Assembly (NCBI GenBank): GCA_001430745.1
Contig: KQ482003.1
Location: 40,171 to 54,909 of the forward strand
Direction of reading: 5' to 3'
DNA length: 14,739 bases
Source: Auxenochlorella pyrenoidosa
Taxonomy: Eukaryota > Chlorophyta > Trebouxiophyceae > Chlorellales > Chlorellaceae
Part shown: positions 1-9,567 of the stretch, piece by piece
How the letters are laid out: every line of letters begins with the position of its first letter
How positions within the stretch are numbered: the first letter of the stretch is position 1
Made by a program: the position numbers and the translations under genes
The notes under the pieces: model-generated
Told to the model about the DNA's origin: nothing
What the model saw: only the letters and a program-made list of their open reading frames with translations
The model's database searches: none

Positions 1-32
1 GCTTCACTCTGCTGCCTCCTGCTGGCCTGCAG

Positions 33-327
33 GACTTCAAATGGGCGCTGCTGGGGCTGCCAGAGATGCAGCAGCGCATGCACTTCATTGAGCTGCAGGC
101 AAGCCACGCACCCGGCGGGTGCATGCAGGGTGCCAGCTGTGTGTCGTGGCTCAGCAGTGAAGGCCTCGATGGCAGCACAGCAAAGCAGTTGCTCTGCTGC
201 TGCTGCTGCTCAATTGATCATAATTTGCCTCAAGAGCACACCCCTGCCTGCTTTGCAGAGCCTGCACGCGGGCGGCAAGCAGGCGCTGGTGAAGGAGTGG
301 GTGGCCCGGCTGCTGGGCAGGGACTGA
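33..327 (+). CDS. 3' end of an unidentified gene, last two exons
   Basis: Two exons can be read: 33-98 (preceded by a CTGGCCTGCAG acceptor) and 259-327, ending in TGA. They encode DFKWALLGLPEMQQRMHFIELQ in the first exon (22 residues: starts DFKWALLGLP, ends MHFIELQ) and SLHAGGKQALVKEWVARL then LGRD in the second. The intron 99-258 starts with GC (CAG|GCAAGC) and ends TTTGCAG; both exons meet in phase 0. A read-through frame exists across the intron but loses the good acceptor and changes the ending. I do not recognise the family. The short tail looks alpha-helical and weakly recalls the helical repeat at the C-termini of the two neighbouring minus-strand genes. The rest of the gene lies left of the window. 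It converges on gene A, with 288 bp between the two stop codons. Confidence 0.6.
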
Positions 328-615
328 GCTGCCGCCTGCCGCGCCCTCCAGGCGACAGCGCGCCGCACCGGTGGCAGAAGGGATTCCGCAGCTGCGCAAG
401 GCACCGTTTGCTGTGCCCGAGGTGCAGTCTTTTACTTTGGACCTGCCTCTTGTACTGCGCCTTGTCTCACCCGCCACTCACAGCACTACAGTGGGGACAC
501 ACCGTGGAGTACAGTGGCAAACTCGAGGGGAGAAGGGTGAACGGATGAATCAAGATCCTTTCGCTCGAGCGCGACGTCTGCTTTTGTTCTGCGGCCCGCG
601 TGTGCGCCTGTGCCG
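328..615. other. convergent intergenic region
   Basis: This is the space between the stop of the leftmost gene (+) and the stop of gene A (-), so it holds both 3' UTRs. I see no TGTAA polyadenylation signal of the green-algal type on either strand, no terminator-like hairpin and no convincing small gene. Confidence 0.6.
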
Positions 616-3600
616 CTAGCCTCCCGCGGCCGAGCTGGTAGCGGGCACCGCCACGCCAGCCAGCTGCAGCGTTGCTGACATGGCCGTCACCGCCGCCCGG
701 AACCGACCAGCGGTGATGAGCCGGCGCAGCAGGCCCTCCTGCAGGCCAGCGCGGGCAGAGCAGGGTTTGGATCGCAGCGGGCTGTCACGTACATGCGCGG
801 GTCGCAGGCCCGCAATATGCGCAGGGCAACAAGCACCCCCACCCAGCTTGCCACAGCCTCATGGGCCCCCGCTGTACCCGCCTTGGCGGCCTGCTGCTGC
901 TCCGGTAGCGAGAGGAAGGCGGCGGCAAGCTCGTGGCTCAGCCCTGCAGCAGCTGGCACAGGCGCCTCGGCCGCATCCAGAAGCAAGTCCAGCAGCGGCT
1001 GCTGCTCCTGCTGCTGCTCCTGTTCCTGCTGTGGCTGTCGCTCTGGCTGCGGCTGCTGCTGTGCTTGTTGCTCTGGCTGCGGCTGCGGCGACGGCGGCAC
1101 TGGCGGCGGAGGGTGCGCGCACCCAGGGGAGAGGGTTGCTGCCTGTGCAGCCTGCTCTGGCCACGCCGGCTGTGCTTGCTGCTCCCCCCGGTGTGCTGCC
1201 TGCCCTGCTTGCTGCGCTTGTGGCGAAGGCGCCACCGCCAGCTGCTGGGTTGACGCAGCAGGCACTTGCTGCCTACCCTGCCCTTGCTCGTCAGCATTGC
1301 AGGCTTGCTGCTGCTGCTGCTGTTGCTGCTGAAGTAGCGAAGGGTCGTGCGGCGGAGCTGAGCAGCCATGGTTGGCACTCTGCCCGCCACCACTGGCGCA
1401 GCCACCAAGCCCTGAAGGCCCTGCCACAGCGGTCTCGAGGCTTGCCAGGCGCAGCGCCCCCTGCATCAATGCTGCGGCGCTGTCGTGCTCCCCCTGCGCC
1501 AGGAGGGGGCGCAGCCGTGCCTCCTGCAAGGGGGAAGGAGGGCAGGCAGCGCGGGCCGCGCTGTTCCGTGGTCGCATCATGCGCTGGCTTCCATCATTCG
1601 CTTATCAACCGAGACGGCCTGACTCGGCTCTTGCCGAACGCAGCAGCCTTCCTGCCTGCCATGTGCATTGCCCCACCCCGTGGTCACCTGCTGGTGCTGC
1701 TTGTCAGGTGACTGCGCCTCATAGAGGCTGATGAAGGTACACACCAGCTCTGGGGTGAGAGCAGGCGGGCCTTCCAGGCCAGATCTGCTGCCCTGCCCGG
1801 CCGCGGCAAACAGCAGGCAGAACAGGTCCTGCCCCGCAGGCTCCCGTGCCTGCTGGTGCCTCAGTGAGCGCCGCCGTTGCGGCTGGGGCTGCGCCTTGGG
1901 CTCAGGCTGGGATGTGGCAGGCTCTGGGCACCCCTGCTGCAGCTGTTGCTCCAGTGACAGATGCGACATCTCTGGCTGCTGCGACTGCTGGGGCTGGCCG
2001 CCCTGCTCCCGCTCCTCAGGCTGGCTGCCACAGTCAGCCGCCGCACTTCCCCTCTGCCGCAGCCTCCGCTCGAACTGCGCCCGGCTTTTGATGAGGTTGT
2101 GGCTGCAATAAAGGATGGATGGCCGGGCAGGGGTTGCGCTGCAGATGTGGAGGCTACAGAGGTCAGCACGGAGCTCGTGCAGGCCCGTCCATGCTGAACT
2201 GCCTGCTGCATGGCGCAACAGGATGCGGGCGCGTTGCTCACGACAAGTTCTGGCAGCGGGCGTCCTGCCCCGCGCTGGGCGCCTCACCAGGGGCGGCACA
2301 CCCACGCCTTGCCCGTCAGCGGGTGGAACTGCCAGCTGGCACCCTTGAAGTCGCCCGGGGACGAGCCCCCGCACTCCAGGCACGTTGCCGACTGCGGGGG
2401 CAGCACGCCACGGTGCGAGTTGGCAAAACCGCAGCAGCAGCTGCAGCCCCAGGTGCCGTTGGGCAGTCGCCGCCAGCGGCACGTCTCCCTGGTGCCGCAG
2501 TGGTGGCAGGAGCGCTGCGCCTGCTCGGCCAGCCGCGCCTGGCGCCGTGCCTCGAAGAAGCACCTGCTGGCACAGAGGGGGGGCAGACGGCGGAGGCGTG
2601 GGGACGCAGCTAGGCACGCTGACCGGGCGCCAGAGCACATGTGCAGCTTGGCAGCACATTTTGGAGCGGCGGTGTTGGGGGGGTATGGGGGGAGAAATGA
2701 GGCAGCCCCGTGCAAAGGTGCAGCACGCGGCGCGGCGCCCCCCCTGTCACGGCTTCAAGACCCGGCCTCCCCCATCCCCTTACCGCGACCCCACTCACGG
2801 GCTGCAGTACCAGTCGCCGCCAGTGACCTCCTCGTCTCGCCGCCAGGCGGCCTTCTTATAGGGCCCGCGCACGGCGCTGCCGCACCTGGCGCAGCACAGC
2901 CCCAGCGGCGGCAGCTGGGCGTAGGTATTCAGGTAGGTGCGGCAGGCGCTGCACATGTGGCTGCCCGTCACTGGGTCGCGCCGCCAGAGGGAGGTGACCT
3001 GGGTGCCGCAGTGGCAGCAGGCCCGCAGCTGCTCCTGCCCGCCCTGCGCACCATGTGCTGGCGCTGCCTGCGGCGGCACTTGCTGCAGGCGTTGAGCATC
3101 TCCGAAGCCTGCAGGCCCTGGCTGAGGTGAGGGCGCACCAGCAACACCCTCTGCCACCGCTTGCTGGTGTCCCAGCAGCCTGGCTTCCAGTGCCGCCCTG
3201 GCAGCCTGATGGGCAGGCGCGGCCTCTGCCCCGTCCGCCTTCCCTGCAGCAGCGCTCCCCTGATTGGCTGCCAGCCCAGCCGCCAACGTCACTGCTGCCC
3301 CAGCCTCTGCCGCATGCGGGGGCGCTGCATCTGCTGCCGCCATTTGCTCTGCTCCTTCATAAGGTGCTGGCACCGGTGGTGCACCTGCAGGCGGCTCGCC
3401 CTGCTCGACAGCCACTCCCGTCTTGGCACCAGCAGCACCAGGGCTGCCGCCCGCAACAGCTGGCTCATCCCGCTCCCCGCAGCTGGCTTCTGCTGTTGGT
3501 GCTGCAGCCAAGACGGCGGCGACGCACTCACTGGCAGGCACAGGCTGGTTGGCTGGTGAGCCTTGTGCCGGGGGCTGGGGCCGAGGAGCAGCAGGCCCCA

Positions 3601-4305
3601 ACCGCTGCTCTCGAGCCGGCAAGCCGCTGCCTGCGCGCGGGAGCAGAGGAGCACAGCTGCCTGGCGTTGTGTTCTGGAAGGTGCAGTGGATGCACGCGCA
3701 GGGCAGCTAACCACGCAGGTCCCACAAGGCCGGGTCCTACCTGCGTTGGCGCTGCTGGGGTCCTGCTCCATCTGCCGGCTCTGCTGCCCAGCAGAGATGG
3801 CTGGCAGCAGGCATGCCGCGCCTGATGCCTGCTGCGCCCCCTCCTCGGCTGCATGCCCACGACCGCACGGCAGCTGCGGCAGCCACTCAACAGAAGCATC
3901 ACTGCTGGTGTTCCCTGCCTGCTGTGTAAGGAGAGCCTTGCTTTTGCCCTCAGCATCTGCATCTGGCAATGGGCTTAAAGCCGTCTGGACCTGGACCTGC
4001 AACTGAGCTGTGGCTTCATGCGCACACGCCACAGGCGGTGGTGCAGCAGCCTGCTGGTCTGGCGCCGCGATGGCTGGCTCCTGCAAGCGCTGTCGCTTGG
4101 CCAGTGGCACTGCAAGGAGCGCCAAGGGCAGGGCAAGAGCAGGGTCAAAGCAGGCATCTTGTGATGCTGACACGGTATACCTCTCTGCCACATGGCGAGC
4201 ATGCGCACGGCTGCTCAGAAAGCAACAATTTGCTCCCATATCACCTGGAATTGCATCCAGGCTCCGGCCTCCGTCGTTTGCTGGCTGCTGCTGCGAGTGG
4301 AGCAT
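616..4305 (-). CDS. gene A: multi-GATA-like zinc-finger protein with repeated helical C-terminal domain
   Basis: Seven exons, read on the minus strand: 4305-4245, 4109-3741, 3630-2799, 2563-2288, 2102-1688, 1523-882, 738-616 (TAG). They sum to 2718 nt, 905 residues, with phases 1,1,2,2,0,0 matching at every junction. A basic stretch LAKRQRL lies near residues 145 of the transcript's first 150 codons upstream of exon 3 (early in exon 2). Two paired-finger modules follow: CCHC at 348-351 with CSAC at 370-373 (X18, containing WRR), then CARC at 390-393 with CSPC at 419-422; next CHHC at 440-443 with CSCC at 461-464 (X17, WRR), then CLEC at 482-485 with CRPC at 510-513. A basic helix NLIKSRAQFERRL follows. 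The C-terminus has two copies of a helical repeat (about 605-680 and 828-898) separated by a Gln/Pro/Ala-rich spacer with a run of Gln codons at 1306-1332. The last intron (881-739) begins GC (AAG|GCGGGT). The fingers resemble GATA fingers, so a nuclear DNA-binding role is inferred. The start is the first ATG of its open frame; the first intron (4244-4110) is the least certain because the frame also reads through it. Confidence 0.8.
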
Positions 4306-4559
4306 GTGGGTCCAGCGCTTCAGCGTCCCGCCTGCTGCCGCGTTGCCGCCAAGGCGGGAAGCCTCCCCTGCCTTATGAGCGGTCGCGCAAGCCCACCGCG
4401 ATTCGCTGCCAATCCTCCAGCATTCGAATAGTCCTGCAAGTGCCTGCGGGAGCACGAGGATGGCCTGCGCGGGTTTCGGCCGTGGCTCAGCTTGCAACCA
4501 GCGGCTCTTTTGCGCAGAGACGCCGAGCACGCGAAACGGGAACGTGCGAGTGACCGATC

Positions 4560-4571
4560 TGACGTGAGTCA
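4560..4571. promoter_or_regulatory. overlapping bZIP-like sites (TGACGT and TGAGTCA)
   Basis: The sequence TGACGTGAGTCA contains the TGACG core used by plant TGA-type bZIP factors and a perfect TGAGTCA site of the AP-1/GCN4 type. The flanks make an imperfect dyad (CTGAC..GTCAG). It lies about 260 bp upstream of the gene A start codon. Binding is inferred from the motif alone, and a 7-bp motif can occur by chance. Confidence 0.35.
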
Positions 4572-4697
4572 GTAGTGGTGTGCAGAAACCCTACTTGCCA
4601 GACCCTGGTGCCAGCAGCCAGTCCGCGGACTGCTGCTGACCACCCGGCTCATGCGGATCTTATACCTGGCTGCAAGGAGGCGCCCCATGCCCAACAC

Positions 4698-4717
4698 CAC
4701 CGCACTGCAGTGCGGTG
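4698..4717. repeat. perfect 20-bp palindrome
   Basis: CACCGCACTGCAGTGCGGTG is identical to its own reverse complement with no loop. It sits about 215 bp past the gene B stop and about 390 bp before the gene A start. It could be a dimeric protein-binding site or a cruciform-prone spot. Confidence 0.8.
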
Positions 4718-4931
4718 CCTGCAGGCATTGGCTGGGTTGCAGAGCACATGGGCTGCGGTAGAGCGCCAGGCGCAGGGAATGCAACAGTCACCACACCTCT
4801 TCGCCTTGGACGGTTCGCAATCGTTGCTCACATTCTTTGCCAGTGCAAGGCAGGTGCATGGCGAGGAATTGTACGATTTTGGCTCTATTCATGCTAGACG
4901 GAGGCTGCCGCCGCCTGCTCTCCGGCAACGC

Positions 4932-7900
4932 TCAAGTGGCGGCCGCCACAGGCACCGCCACATTTGCCTGCTGCAGCGCGGCCGAAATAGCAATGACAGC
5001 TGCGCCGAGCCGGCCACGGCTGACGAGGCGCCGAACAAGGCCTGCCTGCAAATGGGACAAGGGCGCAAGTAGTCACCCTCCACCCCCATCAGCCACCTGT
5101 GGCTGGCACAGAATGGGAGGAGCGAAGCAAGGATGGCATCCGCCAGAACGCGCGCACACCCCCACAGACCTGCCCCCCACCTGCTCCACTTGCCTTGGCC
5201 TGCACCTGCTCCGCCGGCAGCACCAGGAAGGCGGCGGCCAGCTCAAAGGTGAGGCCTGCAGCAGCGGCCGCGGGCGTGTCTGCCGCGTCCAGCAGCAGGT
5301 CCTCCAGCCCCTGCTCCGCCGCCTGCGCACCCCCCGGCTGCTCCTGCTTCACCTGCGCAAGCGCGCACGGCGACACCGCCGCCTGGCCCGACTGCAGGCT
5401 TGATGGCGCAGGCTGAGCCTGCTGCTCGTTCTCCGATGGCTGCTGCTGCTCGGTTTGCAGCCCCGGTTGCTGCGCACGCTCTTGTTCTGACCGCTGCAGC
5501 AGGTTCTGTGCCTGCTCTGATGGCCGCCCCAGCTGCTCCTCCTGCTGCCCTGTGCTGTGCGCCTGCCGCGCCTGCTGATCCGCCTGTCCTGCACCCCGTG
5601 CCTGCTGCGCCTGCTGCATCGCTGTGGGCACCCGCCCAGCTGGCCGTGGTGCGGACACTCCACCAGCCTGTTGCTGCCCCTGGCTGCGGCCCGGTGTGGT
5701 ACTGCCGCCGGCAACAGCGTCCCGGGCTGCGGCTGCCTCTGTCTGCGGCAGCTCTACTGCAGGGTCCGCCAGACACATGGCAGTGCGGATGAAGGCCGCC
5801 GCGGCAGCAAAGGGCACCCGGCCCCGCAGGAAAGTGCGCAGGCGGGCCTCCTGCAGGCACACAAAGGGGCGGATGATGCATGGCTGGTCACGCTGCCACG
5901 GTGACCGGGCGCTGAACCTCCCCGATGTCCTGCTGTGCAGAGCTCTCGTGGCTGCACATTTGCCTGCCCCACTGCCTCCCAGGAGGCGCGCCCGTCGCGT
6001 CTGCCCCCCCTCTCCCACCCACCTTAACACACTGCTCGGCGGCGGGCAGAGCGTGAAAGATGGGCGCGAAGCAGGCCACCAGGGCCGGAGTCAGGGCGGG
6101 TTCGGCGGATGCGCTCGCGCCGACGCTCTCCCTTGCGGCCGCTCCCAGCACCAGGAACAAGTCCTGCTGCGGGGCCGCCCGTCCCTGGCCTCGCTGCCCA
6201 GGTTGCTGCGGCTGCAGCGCAGCCGTGCCTGCTGGCTCAGCTGCAGTCAGCGGCTCAGTCGTCCGCTGGCGCTTGGGAGCCCGTTGCTTCCCGGCTCGCC
6301 GTGCCTCGTAGAAGCAGGGAGAGCACAGCAGGTCGCCAGCTGGCTGCGGGCGCCAGGCAGCGTTGCGCCAGGGTCCCGGCGACTTGCTCCCGCACACCCG
6401 ACACGTGGCATCCAGCGGCGGCAGCTGGCCTGCGTGGTTATTTGCATAATTGCAGCAGCGGTTGCACAGTCTCTGGCTTGTGACGGGATGCCGACCCCAC
6501 GTGTTCGAGGCGGTTGCGACTGTGCCGCAGTGAGAGCAAGGGCCGCCAGGCGGCTGCTGCCCTGCTGCGCCGCGCTGAAGCTCAGAGCTCCTTTGCTCTT
6601 CTGCCCCCTCCCGGTCCTCCTGCTGCTCCGCTGGCAGGTTTTCGCTGTCCGCCTCGCTCTGGCGGTGCCCCTGCTGCCGGTCCTCGTCCTGCTCCTCCTG
6701 CTCCTCCTCCCCTGCCTCCTCTGTGTCCCCAGGCAGGCCCGCCACGCCGCCTGGCCCCCAACCGGCGCAGCCAGACCCCCGCCGCAGTGCGTTGCGCTGC
6801 ATCTTGCTGCGGGCCTTCACCAGGAAATAGCTGCATAGGAAAGGACAGAGAGCACGTCTAGGGGTCGGGGGATGCAAATAGTGAGAGGGGGAGCGATGCA
6901 GCGAGTGCCAGGCAAGCACAGGGCAGCCAGGTTCAGGCCTTGCAGACGGGGGAGGCGTCCCGCCAGGCCGCAGTGTGTGCAGAGACGGCTGCGCAAGCGG
7001 GGAGCACGAGGCGGCGCGTTGCGTGAGCCGCCAGCCTTCTTGCTGCGCCACGCCGCCCCCGGATCACCGCGTCGCGGGCAGCGGCGCCCCGGGAGCTCAC
7101 CACGTGTTGCACACCCACGCCTTCCCTGTCAGCGGGTGGAATCGCCAGGTGGCGCCCCTGCCGCTCCCCTTGGAGGTGCTGCCGCACTCCAGGCACGTCG
7201 CCGACGCTGGGGGCAGCACGCCGCGGTGCGTGCTGGCAAAACCCCAGCAGCGGTTGCAGCGATAGCTGCCGTCGGGCTGGCGCCGCCAGCAGCTGGTCTT
7301 CTTGGTGCCGCAGTGGTGGCAGGAGCGCTGCGCCTGCTCTGCCAGCCGCGCCTGGCGCCGCACCTCGAAAAAGCACCTGGCGCGGACATGCAGCGGTCAG
7401 TCTGCTGGTTGGTGCAAGATGGGGCCTACCAAGAAGCGTTGACTCAGTACAGACCCACGCAGACCAGTGCGGGTTGCCCAGCCTGCGCCCTGCGGGTGCT
7501 GCCCGACGCTGCAATCAGACAGGAGCACCCCCTGCATGCAAAGCGTCGCGCTTGTGTTCCACCCACTCACGGAGAGCAGAAGCGGCGGCCGCCCGTGGCC
7601 TCGCCACGCCGCCAGCTCATGCCAGGGCTTGGCCCAGGGCTGGTGGCGTCGCAGCGCTCGCAACGGGCGTCCAGGTCTGGCAGGTGCCCGTGCTGCTCCC
7701 AGTGGCCGCGGCAGCGGCCGCACATTGGGTCGCCGGTGACCAAGTGGCGCCGCCAGTGGGAGCTGGCGGTGGTGCCGCAGTGGCAGCACACCTTGCTGTG
7801 GCTCTGCGGCGGCGGCGCCTCCCCACGCTGCTGCTGCCCCTGCGGGCTGTCCTGCGCAGCGGCAGCGGCCTCAGGTGGCTCAGCCTCGTCGTCCACGTGC

Positions 7901-8545
7901 CCCCTTGAGCCTGCACCCTCACTGAACTGCAGCTGCTCGCGTGGCTGCTGCTGCTGCCGCGGCTGCGGGCGTGACTGCAGAAGCCGACGCTGCAGCGCGG
8001 CTGAGCACGCCTCTGCTCTGCGGGCCTGGAGGCTCGGACTCAGCTCGGGTAGCTGGCCGCCGTTGCCAAGTGCCCAATTATAGCAGGCCTTGCACAGAGT
8101 CTGTTTGCTTGCTGGGTGCCTGCACCACTTGGCGCTGGTGTGAGTGGAGCTACAGTGGGTGCAGCATGTGGCAGCGCCGTTTGCAGGCTGTGCAAGCCGA
8201 GAAGGGGGCGGCTCAGATGTCCGAGGGGGCAGCGATCCCTGCAGCTGGCTGCCACCGCCACCATTGCCATCTGCACGTGTGCAAAGCATCAGCGCGGGAT
8301 GGTCGTGTTGGACCGCTGGCACCAGGTTAAGCTAGCAATGGCCAGAGGGCATCGTGCAGCAGACACGGCAATCTAGCAGGCACCCAGAGCAGCCGGCACC
8401 AACCTGGCGACGGCGAGGGCTGGGCAGGCGCCTCCGCAGCCGTCGGGGCTGTCTTCCCCGCCGGCTCTGCCGCTCTGCCTGTGGCAGCCGGGCCATCCAC
8501 ACGCTTCCTCTTGGCTGGAGGCTCTGCGGTGCAGTTGGTCAGCAT
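4932..8545 (-). CDS. gene B: multi-GATA-like zinc-finger protein, tandem paralogue of gene A
   Basis: Six exons, read on the minus strand: 8545-8404, 8270-7571, 7376-7101, 6830-6023, 5850-5194, 5045-4932 (TGA). They sum to 2697 nt, 898 residues; phases 1,2,2,0,0 match throughout. The start is the first ATG, with an in-frame TGA 9 bp upstream. PPAKRKRVDG at residues 9-18 is a strong nuclear localisation signal. Fingers in order: a lone CTHC at 84-87 with CKAC at 107-110 (X19); module 1, CCHC at 209-212 with CGRC at 231-234 (X18, WRR), then CERC with CSPC; module 2, CHHC about 300 with CNRC (X17, WRR), then CLEC with CNTC ending at 373; an acidic Glu-rich stretch about 409-440; module 3, CSHC at 471-474 with CNRC at 495-498 (X20), then CRVC at 516-519 with CSPC at 542-545, followed by basic APKRQR. 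Two helical repeats end the protein (about 595-675 and 810-895). The last intron begins GC (AAG|GCAAGT). Probably a nuclear DNA-binding regulator; the target is unknown. Confidence 0.85.
5923..6820 (-). other. long gene B exon with an intron-free third finger module
   Basis: Exon 4 of gene B (6830-6023) carries an acidic, Glu/Gln-rich region and then a complete paired-finger module that gene A lacks. Unlike modules 1 and 2, whose last CX2C is split by an intron in both genes, this one reads uninterrupted through CSPCFYEARR. The matching exon of gene A is 415 nt against 808 nt here. Bounds are approximate. Confidence 0.7.
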
Positions 8546-9139
8546 GACTTGTCAGTGCCATCCGAGCATTGGGCCACGAGCATCGACGACGCGCACAAGC
8601 GCGGCGTGTCTGGTGCGGCAGCGGACCTGCGGATGAAGGCTCCGCCAAGTGCTCACCTGGGGCCGCGTCCAAGTGTGGCACGCTTAGGCCAGGAGCCTGT
8701 TGCTCCATGGTGCCACCGCCGCCGACTGCAGCGACGGCAGCAGGGCGGCAAGAGCCCTGCGCGCTTGCGACGGCGCTTCGAGGGCGCAGGCTTTATCTCC
8801 TCCCGGTCTAACTGAGAGGGGATCGACGGGCAGGCCCCTGGACGCTGCACGGCTGGCGAGATCGAGCAGGGTTGCACTCAAGAACAAGCTACCAAGAGTG
8901 CGTGTCAGCGCATGAAAGAAACGCTTGGGTTGTGAGGACAGCGGACTGGTCCCCGTACCCTGGCTTGATTCTTCCATGCTGCCTACGCTGCCTCCCGCTG
9001 GTGCCATCGTGCCGAAATGCTGACATCAGCGGTCGGTGCCTTCATCTGGGCCAAGTGTGGTACATCTGCATGAAGCGTTGTGTGACCCTGTCACCTGCTC
9101 CATTTAGCAGAATTTCAGCACTCATATTCAGCCACTTTT

Positions 9140-9173
9140 GTTGCAGCTGGTGGCCACGCCCACCAGCTGCAAC
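9140..9173. repeat. perfect inverted repeat, 14-bp arms and 6-nt loop
   Basis: The left arm GTTGCAGCTGGTGG (9140-9153) is the exact reverse complement of the right arm (9160-9173), with loop CCACGC between. It lies in the AT-richer part of the divergent intergenic region. It could be a cruciform, an RNA hairpin, or the end of a small mobile element; no target-site duplication was recognised. Confidence 0.85.
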
Positions 9174-9212
9174 GGCCGCGGTCACCGTTCAGTACCTGAG
9201 CCCTCAGGAACA

Positions 9213-9217
9213 TGTAA
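9213..9217 (+). terminator. TGTAA, possible green-algal polyadenylation signal
   Basis: TGTAA is the usual polyadenylation signal in chlorophyte nuclear genes. No assigned gene ends just upstream on this strand, so it is either chance in an AT-rich patch or the mark of an unrecognised short transcript. Confidence 0.2.
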
Positions 9218-9457
9218 ATTCCTCATTTCTTGTATCATGGATTTTCAACTTTGCCATCTGACACTGGTCTTGTGAACTGCTTGCAAGATGCGTGAGGAGG
9301 CACAAGGGAGCAGACTTGGGGCACAAATGGCCGTTGTCTGAGCACACGTCAGCGTGGTGCTCCCGCCCAAGCCACCAGGGCGAGCCCTGATCCCGCATCC
9401 AATTCATAGCGTGTCGTGCATCCGCATGTCGTGGCTACGGGTGCGCATTGCGCTGAA

Positions 9458-9463
9458 TTTATA
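9458..9463 (+). promoter_or_regulatory. TATA-like element upstream of the beta-helix gene
   Basis: TTTATA within GAATTTATAG lies about 135 bp before the ATG at 9597, in otherwise GC-rich DNA. Position and composition fit a core promoter element, but there is no transcription start evidence. Confidence 0.3.
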
Positions 9464-9552
9464 GTCTGGGCCAGGTCCTCACACACCAGCCCTCCTCCGG
9501 AGCGCCGCCTGAACAGGCGCTTCTGCCGATCGTGTCGCACCTTGCTGCGCAC

Positions 9553-9567
9553 ATGATGCCGGCCTAG
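9553..9567 (+). other. possible minimal upstream ORF (MMPA)
   Basis: Two adjacent ATG codons, then CCG GCC TAG, form a four-residue ORF ending 29 bp before the main start. If the leader includes it, it could lower translation of the main ORF or promote reinitiation. The transcript start is not known. Confidence 0.25.

Larger units (their letters stand above)
4306..4931 (-). promoter_or_regulatory. intergenic region between gene B (3' end) and gene A (5' end)
   Basis: This 626-bp stretch should hold the 3' UTR of gene B and the promoter and 5' UTR of gene A. No ORF here matches either paralogue. Gene A's frame stays open upstream of its first ATG to a GTG at 4530, so a longer 5' coding exon cannot be fully excluded. 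Two features stand out: a bZIP-type element at 4560-4571 and a perfect 20-bp palindrome at 4698-4717. I found no TGTAA signal for gene B. Confidence 0.5.

Noticed and set aside
1306..1332. CTG/CAG run as an expanding trinucleotide repeat
   Set aside because: It is short and interrupted by CAA codons; it is an ordinary glutamine run in the spacer of gene A.
680..3825. Long plus-strand ORFs (for example 680-1711, 2210-3130, 3055-3825)
   Set aside because: They lie opposite gene A exons, are low-complexity Ala/Pro/Arg translations of GC-rich DNA, have no domain, and have no counterpart opposite gene B.
3289..4530. Minus-strand ORF 4530-3289 as a single uninterrupted exon starting at 4530
   Set aside because: The codon at 4530 is GTG, not ATG, and reading on past 3741 leaves the frame that encodes the fingers. 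A donor at 3740 and acceptor at 3631 connect the correct frames.
8684..9007. Minus-strand ORF of 107 codons upstream of gene B
   Set aside because: It has no recognisable domain and no donor joining it in phase to gene B, which has its own ATG with a stop just upstream.
8872..9261. Plus-strand ORF ending near the TGTAA
   Set aside because: The protein has no family resemblance, and it crosses the perfect hairpin and the AT-rich patch. Kept only as a remark on the intergenic region.
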